Assembly (NCBI GenBank): GCA_963974485.1
Contig: CAXBBS010000007.1
Location: 34,639 to 98,638, forward strand
Source of the DNA: JAALKW01 sp963974485
Lineage (GTDB): Bacteria > Pseudomonadota > Gammaproteobacteria > Legionellales > Legionellaceae
Length of the DNA: 64,000 nt
Direction of reading: 5' to 3'
A program made the position numbers and the translations under genes. Below the pieces are notes generated by a model that saw only the letters and a list, made by a program, of their open reading frames with translations, was not told the origin of the DNA and ran no database searches. Positions 17,404-26,034 of the stretch are shown here, one piece after another; within the stretch, counting starts at the first letter, position 1, and the number at the start of each line of letters is the position of its first letter.

Positions 17404-18134
17404 AACGCCTCCTTATTTAAAAGTTTAAAATAAAAACCTGTTGACTTATTATAACACAAAGCCGAAGGGGCTGCATCCCAATCACTCAAAACATACTGCT
17501 TATATATTTTACCCTTGTATTCATGCGATGTCAGGCCAGGTCTGTGTGTGTGGCCATGCACCATGGTGTTGATTTGATGTTGATTAAGATGACTGATTAA
17601 CGCTCCTGGCACCACATCCATGATCTCAGGCTGTTTTCGTGGATTATCCTCGCTGTGTGCACGCACACCGGCCACGATGCGCGTACGAACACGCTTAGGA
17701 ATCATTAAAAATAGTTTAGGAAACCAGCGATTACGTGTTAAACGCCTAAACCACTGATGTGCTTTATCTTGGGTGCAGTAGCGATCGCCATGCGTCAACA
17801 TCACGCGCTGCCCGCCAAGCTCAATGCAAGCCGGTTCATCGAGTAATATCGTTGATGCACGTGCGGCAAACGCAGAACCTAATAAAAAATCACGGTTACC
17901 TCGCATCAAATACACGGCTACACCTTGAGCTTTGAGTTTGGCTAATTGATCGGCCACCGCATCACTCCAAGCATTCGATGTATCATCCCCAGCCCAGGCA
18001 TGAAAAAAATCACCCAAGATATACAAGGCGCGCGTTCGAGGGGTGACCCATGCTAAAAAATCATCAAAACGCTTCGAAATTTCAGGAATATTCGGATCCA
18101 AATGCAAATCCGAGATAAAAACAGCCTCGTTCAT
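17376..18134 (-). CDS. lpxH: UDP-2,3-diacylglucosamine diphosphatase LpxH
   Basis: 252 residues. Calcineurin-like phosphoesterase motifs: F-I-S-D-L-H-L-D (N-terminus), Y-I-L-G-D-F-F-H-A-W-A-G-D-D, M-R-G-N-R-D-F-L-L-G, THGDRYCTQD and V-H-G-H-T-H-R-P. This set, with the W-x-G-D-D variant, is that of LpxH, which makes lipid X in lipid A synthesis. The ATG at 18134 overlaps the minC stop in an ATGA, so translation is coupled to minC; the GTG 6 bases upstream is less likely. Confidence 0.93.
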   Translation of the reverse strand: MNEAVFISDLHLDPNIPEISKRFDDFLAWVTPRTRALYILGDFFHAWAGDDTSNAWSDAVADQLAKLKAQGVAVYLMRGNRDFLLGSAFAARASTILLDEPACIELGGQRVMLTHGDRYCTQDKAHQWFRRLTRNRWFPKLFLMIPKRVRTRIVAGVRAHSEDNPRKQPEIMDVVPGALISHLNQHQINTMVHGHTHRPGLTSHEYKGKIYKQYVLSDWDAAPSALCYNKSTGFYFKLLNKEALCQVQETPQ

Positions 18135-18850
18135 AAACACTCAATTTCAATACGATCACGCTTCAAAAATATTTGACTGGGCTTGGTTGATGGCTCAATC
18201 GTTTCAGGCAACCTGTATACACCCGCTATCGCCACTAACTCCGGATCAAACGCATGACAAAAAATACGTGCGTTTTCGTTACCCGAAATACCGGCGAGTG
18301 CGCGACCCCGTAATGTACCGTACACATGAATATTACCTTCTGCGAGCAATTCTGAACCCGGGCTCACGGACGCTGTAATAATAAGATCGCCCGTACTCAC
18401 CACCTGCTGCCCCGAACGTACCGGCGTGGTGACAAGCTTGGTTGCCGACGTCGCGACCGGTTTGGCATCATGTTGAGCTTGAACAAGGTTTTCTTTTACT
18501 TTTTTATCGTGTGATGCTGAAGCACGTAGCGTAGCTAAGCCTTGCTCGGCTGCACGTGTATGTAATAATTCACTGCCACCCTGAACCGCAACCGGCAATA
18601 AACCGTGTTTACGAATGCAGGTGTTTAAAGCAACGAGATCCATATCCGCTTCTTTGACCATCGATAAATCTAAAACAACCGGTGCTGATTCAAATAATCT
18701 AGGTGCTTTAGTAACCAAATCTTTCAGTTGTTCATCAATTGATGCCGGCGATGTATCCAGTACCTGAAGCACGGTGAGCGTGTATATGCGGCCTTTTAAC
18801 GTAAATGCCTTTAATTTCAACAAATTATCTGTCATAACACCAATATCCAT
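18131..18850 (-). CDS. minC: septum site-determining protein MinC
   Basis: 239 residues. An N-terminal FtsZ-inhibiting domain (about 1-105, with F-T-L-K-G-R-x-Y-T-L-T-V-L) is joined by a linker (about 110-135) to the C-terminal beta-helix: R-S-G-Q-Q-V-V-S-x-G-D-L-I-I, G-S-E-L-L-A-E-G-N-I-H-V-Y-G-x-L-R-G-R-A-L-A-G, and E-L-V-A-I-A-G-V-Y. It blocks Z-ring assembly away from midcell together with MinD. minD and minE are not in the window next to it; lpxH follows instead. An inner ATG at 18835 is an alternative start. Confidence 0.92.
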   Translation of the reverse strand: MDIGVMTDNLLKLKAFTLKGRIYTLTVLQVLDTSPASIDEQLKDLVTKAPRLFESAPVVLDLSMVKEADMDLVALNTCIRKHGLLPVAVQGGSELLHTRAAEQGLATLRASASHDKKVKENLVQAQHDAKPVATSATKLVTTPVRSGQQVVSTGDLIITASVSPGSELLAEGNIHVYGTLRGRALAGISGNENARIFCHAFDPELVAIAGVYRLPETIEPSTKPSQIFLKRDRIEIECL

Positions 18851-18906
18851 CAGCCTATTTTTTGTTTATACTAGCACGCACGAATTCCTAACAAAAGGTC
18901 AACAAC

Positions 18907-20559
18907 GTGGATAAATTGTGGCTGAAGCAATACCCTGATGGCGTTCCAGCAACCATCGATACCCAGACCTATACATCACTGGTCGACCTCATTGGAACGG
19001 CTTGCCGTAAATACCAACATCACACCGCGTACATCAGCTTCGGCTATAAGCTCAGTTATGCCGAGCTTGATGTATTAAGCCGCGATTTTTCAGCGTATCT
19101 GCAAAGCCTAGGCCTGACGCAAGGCGCACGCATCGCCATCATGTTACCCAACGTTTTGCAATATCCTATCGCACTCTTTGCGATTTTGCGTGCCGGCTAT
19201 GTCGCGGTCAACACCAACCCACTGTACACCGAAGGTGAAGTAAGCCATCAAATGAACGATGCACGCGCTGAAGCCATCATTGTCCTTGCCAATTTTGCGC
19301 ACACCGTTGAAAAAGCACGCCCCAACATCCCCACACTTAAGCATGTCATTGTGACGGAAGTGGGTGATGCTTTATCATGCGTCAAACGTTTTGCGGTCAA
19401 TTCCATTATTAAATACGTTCACAAACAAGTACCGGCATACCATCTTCCGAATGCCATGACATTTCGCAAGGCCCTGCGTCAAGGCAAAAAAAAGCCGTTT
19501 AATCCGATCCAACTTAAACATGAAAACATTGCGTTTCTTCAGTATACCGGCGGTACCACGGGGATATCTAAAGGTGCCGTATTAACGCACGGCAACATGC
19601 TCTCCAATGTTCTACAAGCATCGGCTTGGGTAGCACCGCTTGTCATCAATCAAGACGATATTATTGTGACGGCATTACCGCTTTATCATATCTTTTCGCT
19701 CACGGCGAACTGCCTCACGTTTTTAAAAGCCGGGGCGACGAATATTTTAATCACCAACCCGCGTGACCTTCCACGCTTTATTCAAAGCATTAAATCCAGC
19801 GGCTTTACAGCTATCACCGGTGTGAATACGTTATTTAATGCGCTACTGAATCATCCAAAATTTGGTGATATTGATTTTTCAAAATTAAGATTTGTACTTT
19901 CCGGTGGTATGGCACTCCAAAAAAGCGTTGCTGAACAATGGCATGCCAAAACAAACACACATATTATTGAAGCATATGGCCTAACCGAAACAAGCCCTGC
20001 CGTCACCATGAATCCACTGGATTTAAAACACTACAACGGTAGCATTGGCTTACCGTTACCTTCAACCGAAATATCTATTCGAGACGACAACGGTCACGAA
20101 CTGGCACAAGGCGAATCCGGTGAGTTATGCGTGAAAGGCCCACAAGTCATGCCGGGTTACTGGCAACGTGCCGACGATTCAAACGTGGTTTTTTGGCCTG
20201 ACGGTTATTTACGCACCGGAGATATTGCCAAAATTGATACGCAAGGCTTTGTGTATTTGGTCGATCGTAAAAAAGACATGATCTTAGTCTCGGGTTTTAA
20301 CGTCTACCCTAACGAAGTCGAGCAAATCATCGGCTTAATGCCGGGCGTACTCGAGGTCGGTGTGGTCGGTATTAACGAAGCATCCGGCGAAGTCGTGAAA
20401 GCATGCATTGTTAAAAAAGACCCCGAATTAACCAAGGCCGATGTGATCACGCATTGCCGCAAGCATTTAACCGCGTATAAAATACCTAAACGCGTTGAAT
20501 TTTTTGATGATTTACCTAAAAGCAATGTTGGGAAAATTTTAAGAAGATCGCTAAAATAA
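18907..20559 (+). CDS. fadD: long-chain fatty acid-CoA ligase
   Basis: 550 residues from a GTG start. The adenylate-forming signature is QYTGGTTGISKGAVLTHGN, with later G-G-M-A-L-Q-K-S-V-A, YGLTETSPAV and the D-R-K-K-D-M-I hinge followed by G-F-N-V-Y-P-N-E-V-E. It activates imported fatty acids to acyl-CoA for degradation or lipid synthesis. The outer-membrane transporter gene fadL is about 1.4 kb away, convergent with the exported-protein gene, suggesting a fatty-acid use cluster. Confidence 0.93.
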   Translation: MDKLWLKQYPDGVPATIDTQTYTSLVDLIGTACRKYQHHTAYISFGYKLSYAELDVLSRDFSAYLQSLGLTQGARIAIMLPNVLQYPIALFAILRAGYVAVNTNPLYTEGEVSHQMNDARAEAIIVLANFAHTVEKARPNIPTLKHVIVTEVGDALSCVKRFAVNSIIKYVHKQVPAYHLPNAMTFRKALRQGKKKPFNPIQLKHENIAFLQYTGGTTGISKGAVLTHGNMLSNVLQASAWVAPLVINQDDIIVTALPLYHIFSLTANCLTFLKAGATNILITNPRDLPRFIQSIKSSGFTAITGVNTLFNALLNHPKFGDIDFSKLRFVLSGGMALQKSVAEQWHAKTNTHIIEAYGLTETSPAVTMNPLDLKHYNGSIGLPLPSTEISIRDDNGHELAQGESGELCVKGPQVMPGYWQRADDSNVVFWPDGYLRTGDIAKIDTQGFVYLVDRKKDMILVSGFNVYPNEVEQIIGLMPGVLEVGVVGINEASGEVVKACIVKKDPELTKADVITHCRKHLTAYKIPKRVEFFDDLPKSNVGKILRRSLK

Positions 20560-20586
20560 TCAAACCGTCAATACGTATACGGCTAG

Positions 20587-20610
20587 GGCTTAGGGCCTTA
20601 GCCCTAAGCC
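20587..20610. terminator. hairpin shared by convergent fadD and unknown gene
   Basis: GGCTTAGGGC and GCCCTAAGCC form a perfect 10-base stem with a CTTA loop. The stop codon of the minus-strand gene lies inside the right arm. It lies 27 bases after the fadD stop. There is no long T run. Confidence 0.6.
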
Positions 20611-21335
20611 GCCGGACCCAACCGAGCATCCTCTTCTATACGCTGAGTTGCATCAAATACATTCAGACCAAATATTGCTTTGAAAAAATCAATAACTTTT
20701 TGAAGCAAGCTACGTTGATCAAAACAGTGAGCAATACGGCTATCCTGGCAATCAATAACTACGTCCAAAATATCAACTTGAATTTGATGTTTACCATCCA
20801 GTGACACTTTAAAAAGCAATTCAGAGCGAATAAGATAAGCGTCATCTTCAGCAGTAATTGGGTTTTCTGGATCAGCTAACAAGCGAAATGTTTTGCACAC
20901 CTGTGTTTGATGAATATAGAGTGATTCATTGTTAAGTGTTATACGTGTTGTTCTATCACCCATCGTAAGATTACCTCCAGCGAGCTCCGCTTGGTCATTC
21001 ATGACGCTGGGTAATATGCATAAAAGTCCACTTTGATGTAATCGTGTTTTACATACATTGAGCATGGCATGATGCACTTCTGTTTGCTCATTCAATGGGT
21101 TAAGTAAATCATCAAACATTGGATAAAGAATGTCTTGTTGCTCTTTATCAGACAGATTTGATATAAACGGAATCGGCTTACTATTTATAAATACATCTTC
21201 CCGAGCAAGATCTTTAAGTACACCGTCTTCGCTGCGTGTTTTTTCACGACTACGGAACTTAATTTGCTCTTTATAGTCATTCAACCCTTGGTCTTTCACA
21301 TGAAACTGCCAAAATGAGTAGGGTGAAACAGGCAT
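20604..21335 (-). CDS. unknown protein
   Basis: 243 residues from the ATG at 21335, chosen because GGAG lies 6 bases before it. No family recognised. No signal peptide or membrane helix is seen. Mixed composition: a charged N-terminal third (about 20-60) and then an alternating pattern that suggests beta strands (around 130-200, T-M-G-D-R-T-T-R-I-T-L-N). The end contains a helix-like stretch (K-V-I-D-F-F-K-A-I-F-G-L-N-V-F). Convergent with fadD. Confidence 0.65.
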   Translation of the reverse strand: MPVSPYSFWQFHVKDQGLNDYKEQIKFRSREKTRSEDGVLKDLAREDVFINSKPIPFISNLSDKEQQDILYPMFDDLLNPLNEQTEVHHAMLNVCKTRLHQSGLLCILPSVMNDQAELAGGNLTMGDRTTRITLNNESLYIHQTQVCKTFRLLADPENPITAEDDAYLIRSELLFKVSLDGKHQIQVDILDVVIDCQDSRIAHCFDQRSLLQKVIDFFKAIFGLNVFDATQRIEEDARLGPAA

Positions 21336-21506
21336 AAGAGGCTCCAATCAATCACATAGAATGGTTGAAATTATACCACTTAGGCTTTTTTATATCAATG
21401 CCAATTCCTTTCTTTTTAAGAAGTCCATCACAAAAATAAACCAAAAAGTTGCTTATTATAATAACATGTGTAAGATCACGATGATTCTGTTTAAGGAGAA
21501 GTACCT

Positions 21507-21902
21507 ATGAAAAGAACAACTCGTGCATGCATTACCGCCGCTTTAGGACTCGCCTCAGCCATGGCTTTTGCCGTTCCGCCAAGACAATTGATCACACATA
21601 ACACAAGCGATCTGGATTCCAACGCCTATGTTGCGGGAACCATTCCATCACAACATTCAACCAAAGCGCATAGCGATGGGAAAGTCCTCTGGGCCTCTGT
21701 TCGTATGGCTTGTTACGGTCATGTGGTCAATGGAAAATGTCCGGCCCTGATTAAAGTAGGTGCTAACACAGACCATCCTATCGAACTCGGTATGGTATAC
21801 ATGGATTTAACCACAGGTGCCATCACACCGTCTGAATTACACAGTAACGGCTACGCCATGATTGTGAATGGCCCTGCTGAAACAACGCTGTATCAAGAAT
21901 AA
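21507..21902 (+). CDS. small exported protein of unknown function
   Basis: 131 residues. A clear signal peptide (K-R-T-T-R-A then a hydrophobic run, likely cut after A-F-A near residue 22) is followed by a compact domain with two cysteines (R-M-A-C-Y-G and G-K-C-P-A) that could form a disulphide. AAGGAG lies upstream of the ATG. It is probably periplasmic. I recall proteins with this look in Legionella relatives, but cannot name a family. It sits between the fadD/unknown pair and fadL. Confidence 0.75.
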   Translation: MKRTTRACITAALGLASAMAFAVPPRQLITHNTSDLDSNAYVAGTIPSQHSTKAHSDGKVLWASVRMACYGHVVNGKCPALIKVGANTDHPIELGMVYMDLTTGAITPSELHSNGYAMIVNGPAETTLYQE

Positions 21903-21909
21903 AATATAC

Positions 21910-23301
21910 TTAATCTTGTGGTGTCCACGCAACCTGGACACCCCCAAGTTGAGCCGAGTTTTTAGCCCATGCATCAATGCGATTATTTGACGTGGAACTA
22001 AACACTTGGGTTTTATGAAGCGGTGAGCGACCAAAGCCTTCAAGATACACATAACCCAAATCAACCCCTATCGATGGATAGGCCTGATAGTGCGTGCCTA
22101 CGGCAACAGCCCAACGATTGGTATCAGGTAGACGTACGCTGCGCTCAGCATATACCGTCGGTGTTTCATCTGTTCCAACACCTGCCCGTAATACCCAACG
22201 ATCATTCACAGCATACGTGCTACCGAGCGCAAAACGCCAGGCATCACGATAATTATCATGTGAAACAACGGTTAAAGGCGATTGAACCCCCAATTCAGCT
22301 GAATAGCCTGCGACATTTTGAAGCTCGGTTTCTTTAAACGAACTCCAACCGGTGTATACCACTGAACCCAACACGGTCCATTGATTATTCACCTCATGAT
22401 AGCCACTCAAGGTTATGATTCTAGGCAAGCGAATATCGTTCGTAATTAAACCCTGTGTTTCATAAACAGCAAGAGGATCCATGAGATCAAGATCAGCCAA
22501 ACGCCCGGTTAAGGTACTGTCGCCTTCAAAACGATGTTGAACTTCAGATTGATAATTTAAGCCGATACGTGAGTGTTTATTATTAGAAAAAGCGAGTACA
22601 CCGGCATGAAAACCAACCCCCATGGAATCACCTTGATTGTCGCTAGTTGAATCGAGCGTGGTTGGCTGAACCAAGCCCCCCATGGCTTGCAAGGCCTGCA
22701 AGGCTGCGGGAGAGCCCGCAACGGCATTGAACGTCACACGAGCAAACTCAATATCAAGACCTAAACCAACCGATAGATTATCGGTAAGATAAACACCCAT
22801 TTGAGGCGCTAAATCCATCGTCACCAGATTTGTTAGTGTTCCTGAATAACGCACGGGGGAGGTTTTTCCCCAATCACTTCCTAAACCAAAAGGTACCACA
22901 ACACTCAAACCAACGGTTGCGCGCTCACCCAGGGGATGTGCCATGTGTATTGCGGGTACAGTTGCTTTACGTGCGCCTCTCAAATTAGTAAACGATTGCT
23001 CATATGGCAACACATCGGTTGTATTATACGTACTCATACCGCTGATCATGGTTCGGGGAACAACACCCACCCCACTGACTAAAGCCTGATTTTTTTGAAT
23101 CAGTACCAAACCTGCGGGATTATACCAACCGATGGATGCATCCGGTGCTTCTGCTGCAGATCCCGCCGCAAACACACTGAGCTCAGAAACACTGCCTTCC
23201 GTATACAGTGAAAAACCGCCGGCATAAGCACATGTGCCGGCCGTGAAAGACAACGCTATCAGACATACTGCGTGTTTTATTATTCCGTGCACTTGCTTCA
23301 T
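21910..23301 (-). CDS. fadL: FadL-family outer membrane long-chain fatty acid transporter
   Basis: 463 residues: signal peptide to about residue 27 (C-A-Y-A then G-G-F-S-L-Y-T-E-G), then the plug region with A-P-D-A-S-I-G-W-Y-N-P-A-G-L-V, the family signature, and a beta-barrel with repeated aromatic strands to the end (W-T-P-Q-D). It would pass long-chain fatty acids or similar hydrophobic compounds through the outer membrane. fadD is nearby, which fits. The family also includes aromatic hydrocarbon transporters (TodX). Confidence 0.9.
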   Translation of the reverse strand: MKQVHGIIKHAVCLIALSFTAGTCAYAGGFSLYTEGSVSELSVFAAGSAAEAPDASIGWYNPAGLVLIQKNQALVSGVGVVPRTMISGMSTYNTTDVLPYEQSFTNLRGARKATVPAIHMAHPLGERATVGLSVVVPFGLGSDWGKTSPVRYSGTLTNLVTMDLAPQMGVYLTDNLSVGLGLDIEFARVTFNAVAGSPAALQALQAMGGLVQPTTLDSTSDNQGDSMGVGFHAGVLAFSNNKHSRIGLNYQSEVQHRFEGDSTLTGRLADLDLMDPLAVYETQGLITNDIRLPRIITLSGYHEVNNQWTVLGSVVYTGWSSFKETELQNVAGYSAELGVQSPLTVVSHDNYRDAWRFALGSTYAVNDRWVLRAGVGTDETPTVYAERSVRLPDTNRWAVAVGTHYQAYPSIGVDLGYVYLEGFGRSPLHKTQVFSSTSNNRIDAWAKNSAQLGGVQVAWTPQD

Positions 23302-23457
23302 ATTTGACTCCTGAGCAACGCGTTTACATTATTTTTACATAAAAAATAGGGCTCATTATCATACAAGAAGCCTTGCCAAATGCAACCTCCTGATAAAACA
23401 CTTTTTTGTGCTACACTTGAGTTTGATTTTCAAGGACATTCTTACAAGGCATGCGTG

Positions 23458-26034
23458 ATGCAACAGTTGATAATAAAGTTTGGTGGAACAAGCGTCTCCT
23501 CACGAGAAACGTGGGAAAAAATTCAAACCATCGCAGAAAACCATATACAACAACAGGTTCAGCCGGTGATTGTATGCTCAGCCCTATCCCAAGCATCCAA
23601 TCAACTTGAGCAGATGACCAACGACGCCTTGCTCAATAAACATCATCACGCGCACAATGCCTTAACCCAAGCCTACACCCAACTCGCTCACGAACTGGAC
23701 GTTGATATCACACCGATTGAAGCTGACATGCATCAATTGAACCAATGGCTTACGGGTATATCATTACTCGGCGAGGCACCTGCTAAAACACGCGCCCAAA
23801 TTTTAAGTTTAGGCGAGCTGATGATAACACGTCTCGGACACGCTTTTTTAAATCAACAAGGCTTAAACTGCTTCTGGTTTGATGCCCGTGAAGCATTGAT
23901 ATCAACCTCACTATCCCATCAATCAGAACATGATGACGCAAATTATCTAAGCGCATTTTGCCAAGAAAAATCGAATCCTCGTCTTGCCAAGAAACTCGCG
24001 GACACAGGGGCGTCAGTGATTATTACTCAGGGGTTTATTGCCTCGAATAAAGCCGGTGAAACCGTGTTATTAGGCCGCGGAGGTTCCGACACCTCAGCAG
24101 CGCTCTTTGCTGCAAATTTAGACGCACGCGCATGTGAAATTTGGACGGATGTTCCAGGTATTTATACCGCCAACCCCAATCAATTGCCCAACGCACGCTT
24201 GCTTAAGCAACTCAATTACAACGAAGCGCAAGAGATTGCCTCCATGGGCGCTAAAGTTTTGCACCCCCCCTGCATTCCACCGGTTCAACGTGCCAACATT
24301 CCCATGCGTGTTAAATACACGCGTATGCCAGAACATGCAGGCACCCTGATTACACATGAAAGTGACGCCGCAGCCCCGCCCATTAAGTCCATTCAGGTCA
24401 AACACAGCATCACGCTGATTTCGATCGATGCGCTGACCATGTGGCAACAGGTTGGATTTTTATCGCGTATTTTTGATGTGTTTAAACAGCACGGTTTTTC
24501 GGTTGATTTACTCTCGTCGTCTGAATTCAACGTCACACTATCACTCGATAATCATCACGTCCATCGCCCGCGAAAAGCACTCGAGGCGTTACTAAAAGAC
24601 TTAAACCAACTGGGTCGCGCGCAAATCATTGAGCCGTGCAGTGCGGTAAGCTTGGTCGGGCACCACATCCGAACGGTTTTACCTCAGCTTGGGCCTGCTT
24701 TAGAAGTCTTTGAGAACAAGCAAATTTATCTCATGTCGCTTGCTTCAAACGATTTGAATTTAACGTTTGTGGTCGATGAATCGCAAGCCGATAAGCTATG
24801 TCAGCAACTGCATGTATTACTCATCGAAAATAATCCTCAGAGTTTTTATTATTCGAAAAGCTGGCAGGAGCAATTTGGAACACCGGCCGCACGCGTGATT
24901 CCATGGTGGGAAAACGCACAAGAACCGCTCTTACAACTCAGTAAAAAACATGCGCCAGCCTATGTGTATCACACCCCGACACTTCAAAATCAAGCTGAAA
25001 AATTACTGAGTTTAAAAACGATTGATCAATTATTTTATGCGATTAAAGCCAATCCAAACCCAGGTGTTTTAAAAGCCCTAGAAGCTAAAGCCATCGGATT
25101 TGAATGCGTATCGATTCAAGAGCTTCAGTATGTGCTTACATTATTTCCAAAAATTAATCCCAAGCGCCTATTATTCACGCCTAATTTTGCACCTAAATCA
25201 GAATATGAATATGCCGTATCGCTTGGCTGCCATATCACGATTGATAGCCTCTATCCATTAGAACACTGGCCAGAAATGCTCACGGGACACGATGTTTTAT
25301 TACGCATTGATCCAGGTTGCGGTGCCGGGCATCATAAATATGTTTGCACCGGTGGTAACGAATCTAAATTCGGCATTCCAAAATCATCCATTAGCCAAGC
25401 CGCAGCACTGGTGAAAACGCATAATATTCGTGTGATGGGTCTGCACGCACATTCAGGTAGCGGCATTTTATCACCTGAACTGTGGCAACAGACCGCAGCG
25501 ATGCTCATCGAAGAAGCGGAGCAATTTCCTGATGCGCATATTATTAACTTAGGCGGTGGCTTGGGCATTGTCGACAAACCCGGTCAACATCCGCTAGATA
25601 TGGCAGCATTAGATGCTTCACTCCAAGCGATTAAATCACGTGAGCCTAAGTTTTCTTTTTGGCTTGAACCGGGACGGTTTTTTGTTGCCGAATGTGGCGT
25701 GATTTTAGCGCGTGTGACTCAATGTAAAACCAAAGAAAAAATTCGTTTTATTGGTATTGAAACCGGCATGAACTCACTGATTCGACCGATGCTATACGGT
25801 GCTTATCACGAAATTATTAATCTTTCGCGCCTCAGCGATGAAAAAACAGGCTTCGCACATATCGTAGGTCCTATTTGTGAATCAGCCGACACGCTTGGTT
25901 ACGATCGCCTGTTACCCGAAACGCATGAAGGCGACGTGCTTTTAATCGCGAACACCGGCGCCTACGGGCATTGCATGGGATCGTCGTATAATATGCGGCC
26001 GCCGGCAGAAGAAGTGATGTTAGATGCATGTTAG
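23458..26034 (+). CDS. bifunctional aspartate kinase / diaminopimelate decarboxylase
   Basis: 858 residues from the ATG at 23458, which gives the normal aspartokinase start (LIIKFGGTSVSS). Residues 1 to about 460 are aspartate kinase with LGRGGSDTSAA and two ACT-like regulatory segments. From about 480 onward is a PLP-dependent group IV decarboxylase: YAIKANPNPGVL carries the PLP lysine and H-S-G-S-G-I, G-G-G-L-G-I and the late CESADTLGYDR stretch are present. The fusion joins the first and last steps of the DAP/lysine pathway and is known from Legionella, Coxiella and Xanthomonadales. It overlaps the next gene by 7 bases. Confidence 0.93.
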   Translation: MQQLIIKFGGTSVSSRETWEKIQTIAENHIQQQVQPVIVCSALSQASNQLEQMTNDALLNKHHHAHNALTQAYTQLAHELDVDITPIEADMHQLNQWLTGISLLGEAPAKTRAQILSLGELMITRLGHAFLNQQGLNCFWFDAREALISTSLSHQSEHDDANYLSAFCQEKSNPRLAKKLADTGASVIITQGFIASNKAGETVLLGRGGSDTSAALFAANLDARACEIWTDVPGIYTANPNQLPNARLLKQLNYNEAQEIASMGAKVLHPPCIPPVQRANIPMRVKYTRMPEHAGTLITHESDAAAPPIKSIQVKHSITLISIDALTMWQQVGFLSRIFDVFKQHGFSVDLLSSSEFNVTLSLDNHHVHRPRKALEALLKDLNQLGRAQIIEPCSAVSLVGHHIRTVLPQLGPALEVFENKQIYLMSLASNDLNLTFVVDESQADKLCQQLHVLLIENNPQSFYYSKSWQEQFGTPAARVIPWWENAQEPLLQLSKKHAPAYVYHTPTLQNQAEKLLSLKTIDQLFYAIKANPNPGVLKALEAKAIGFECVSIQELQYVLTLFPKINPKRLLFTPNFAPKSEYEYAVSLGCHITIDSLYPLEHWPEMLTGHDVLLRIDPGCGAGHHKYVCTGGNESKFGIPKSSISQAAALVKTHNIRVMGLHAHSGSGILSPELWQQTAAMLIEEAEQFPDAHIINLGGGLGIVDKPGQHPLDMAALDASLQAIKSREPKFSFWLEPGRFFVAECGVILARVTQCKTKEKIRFIGIETGMNSLIRPMLYGAYHEIINLSRLSDEKTGFAHIVGPICESADTLGYDRLLPETHEGDVLLIANTGAYGHCMGSSYNMRPPAEEVMLDAC

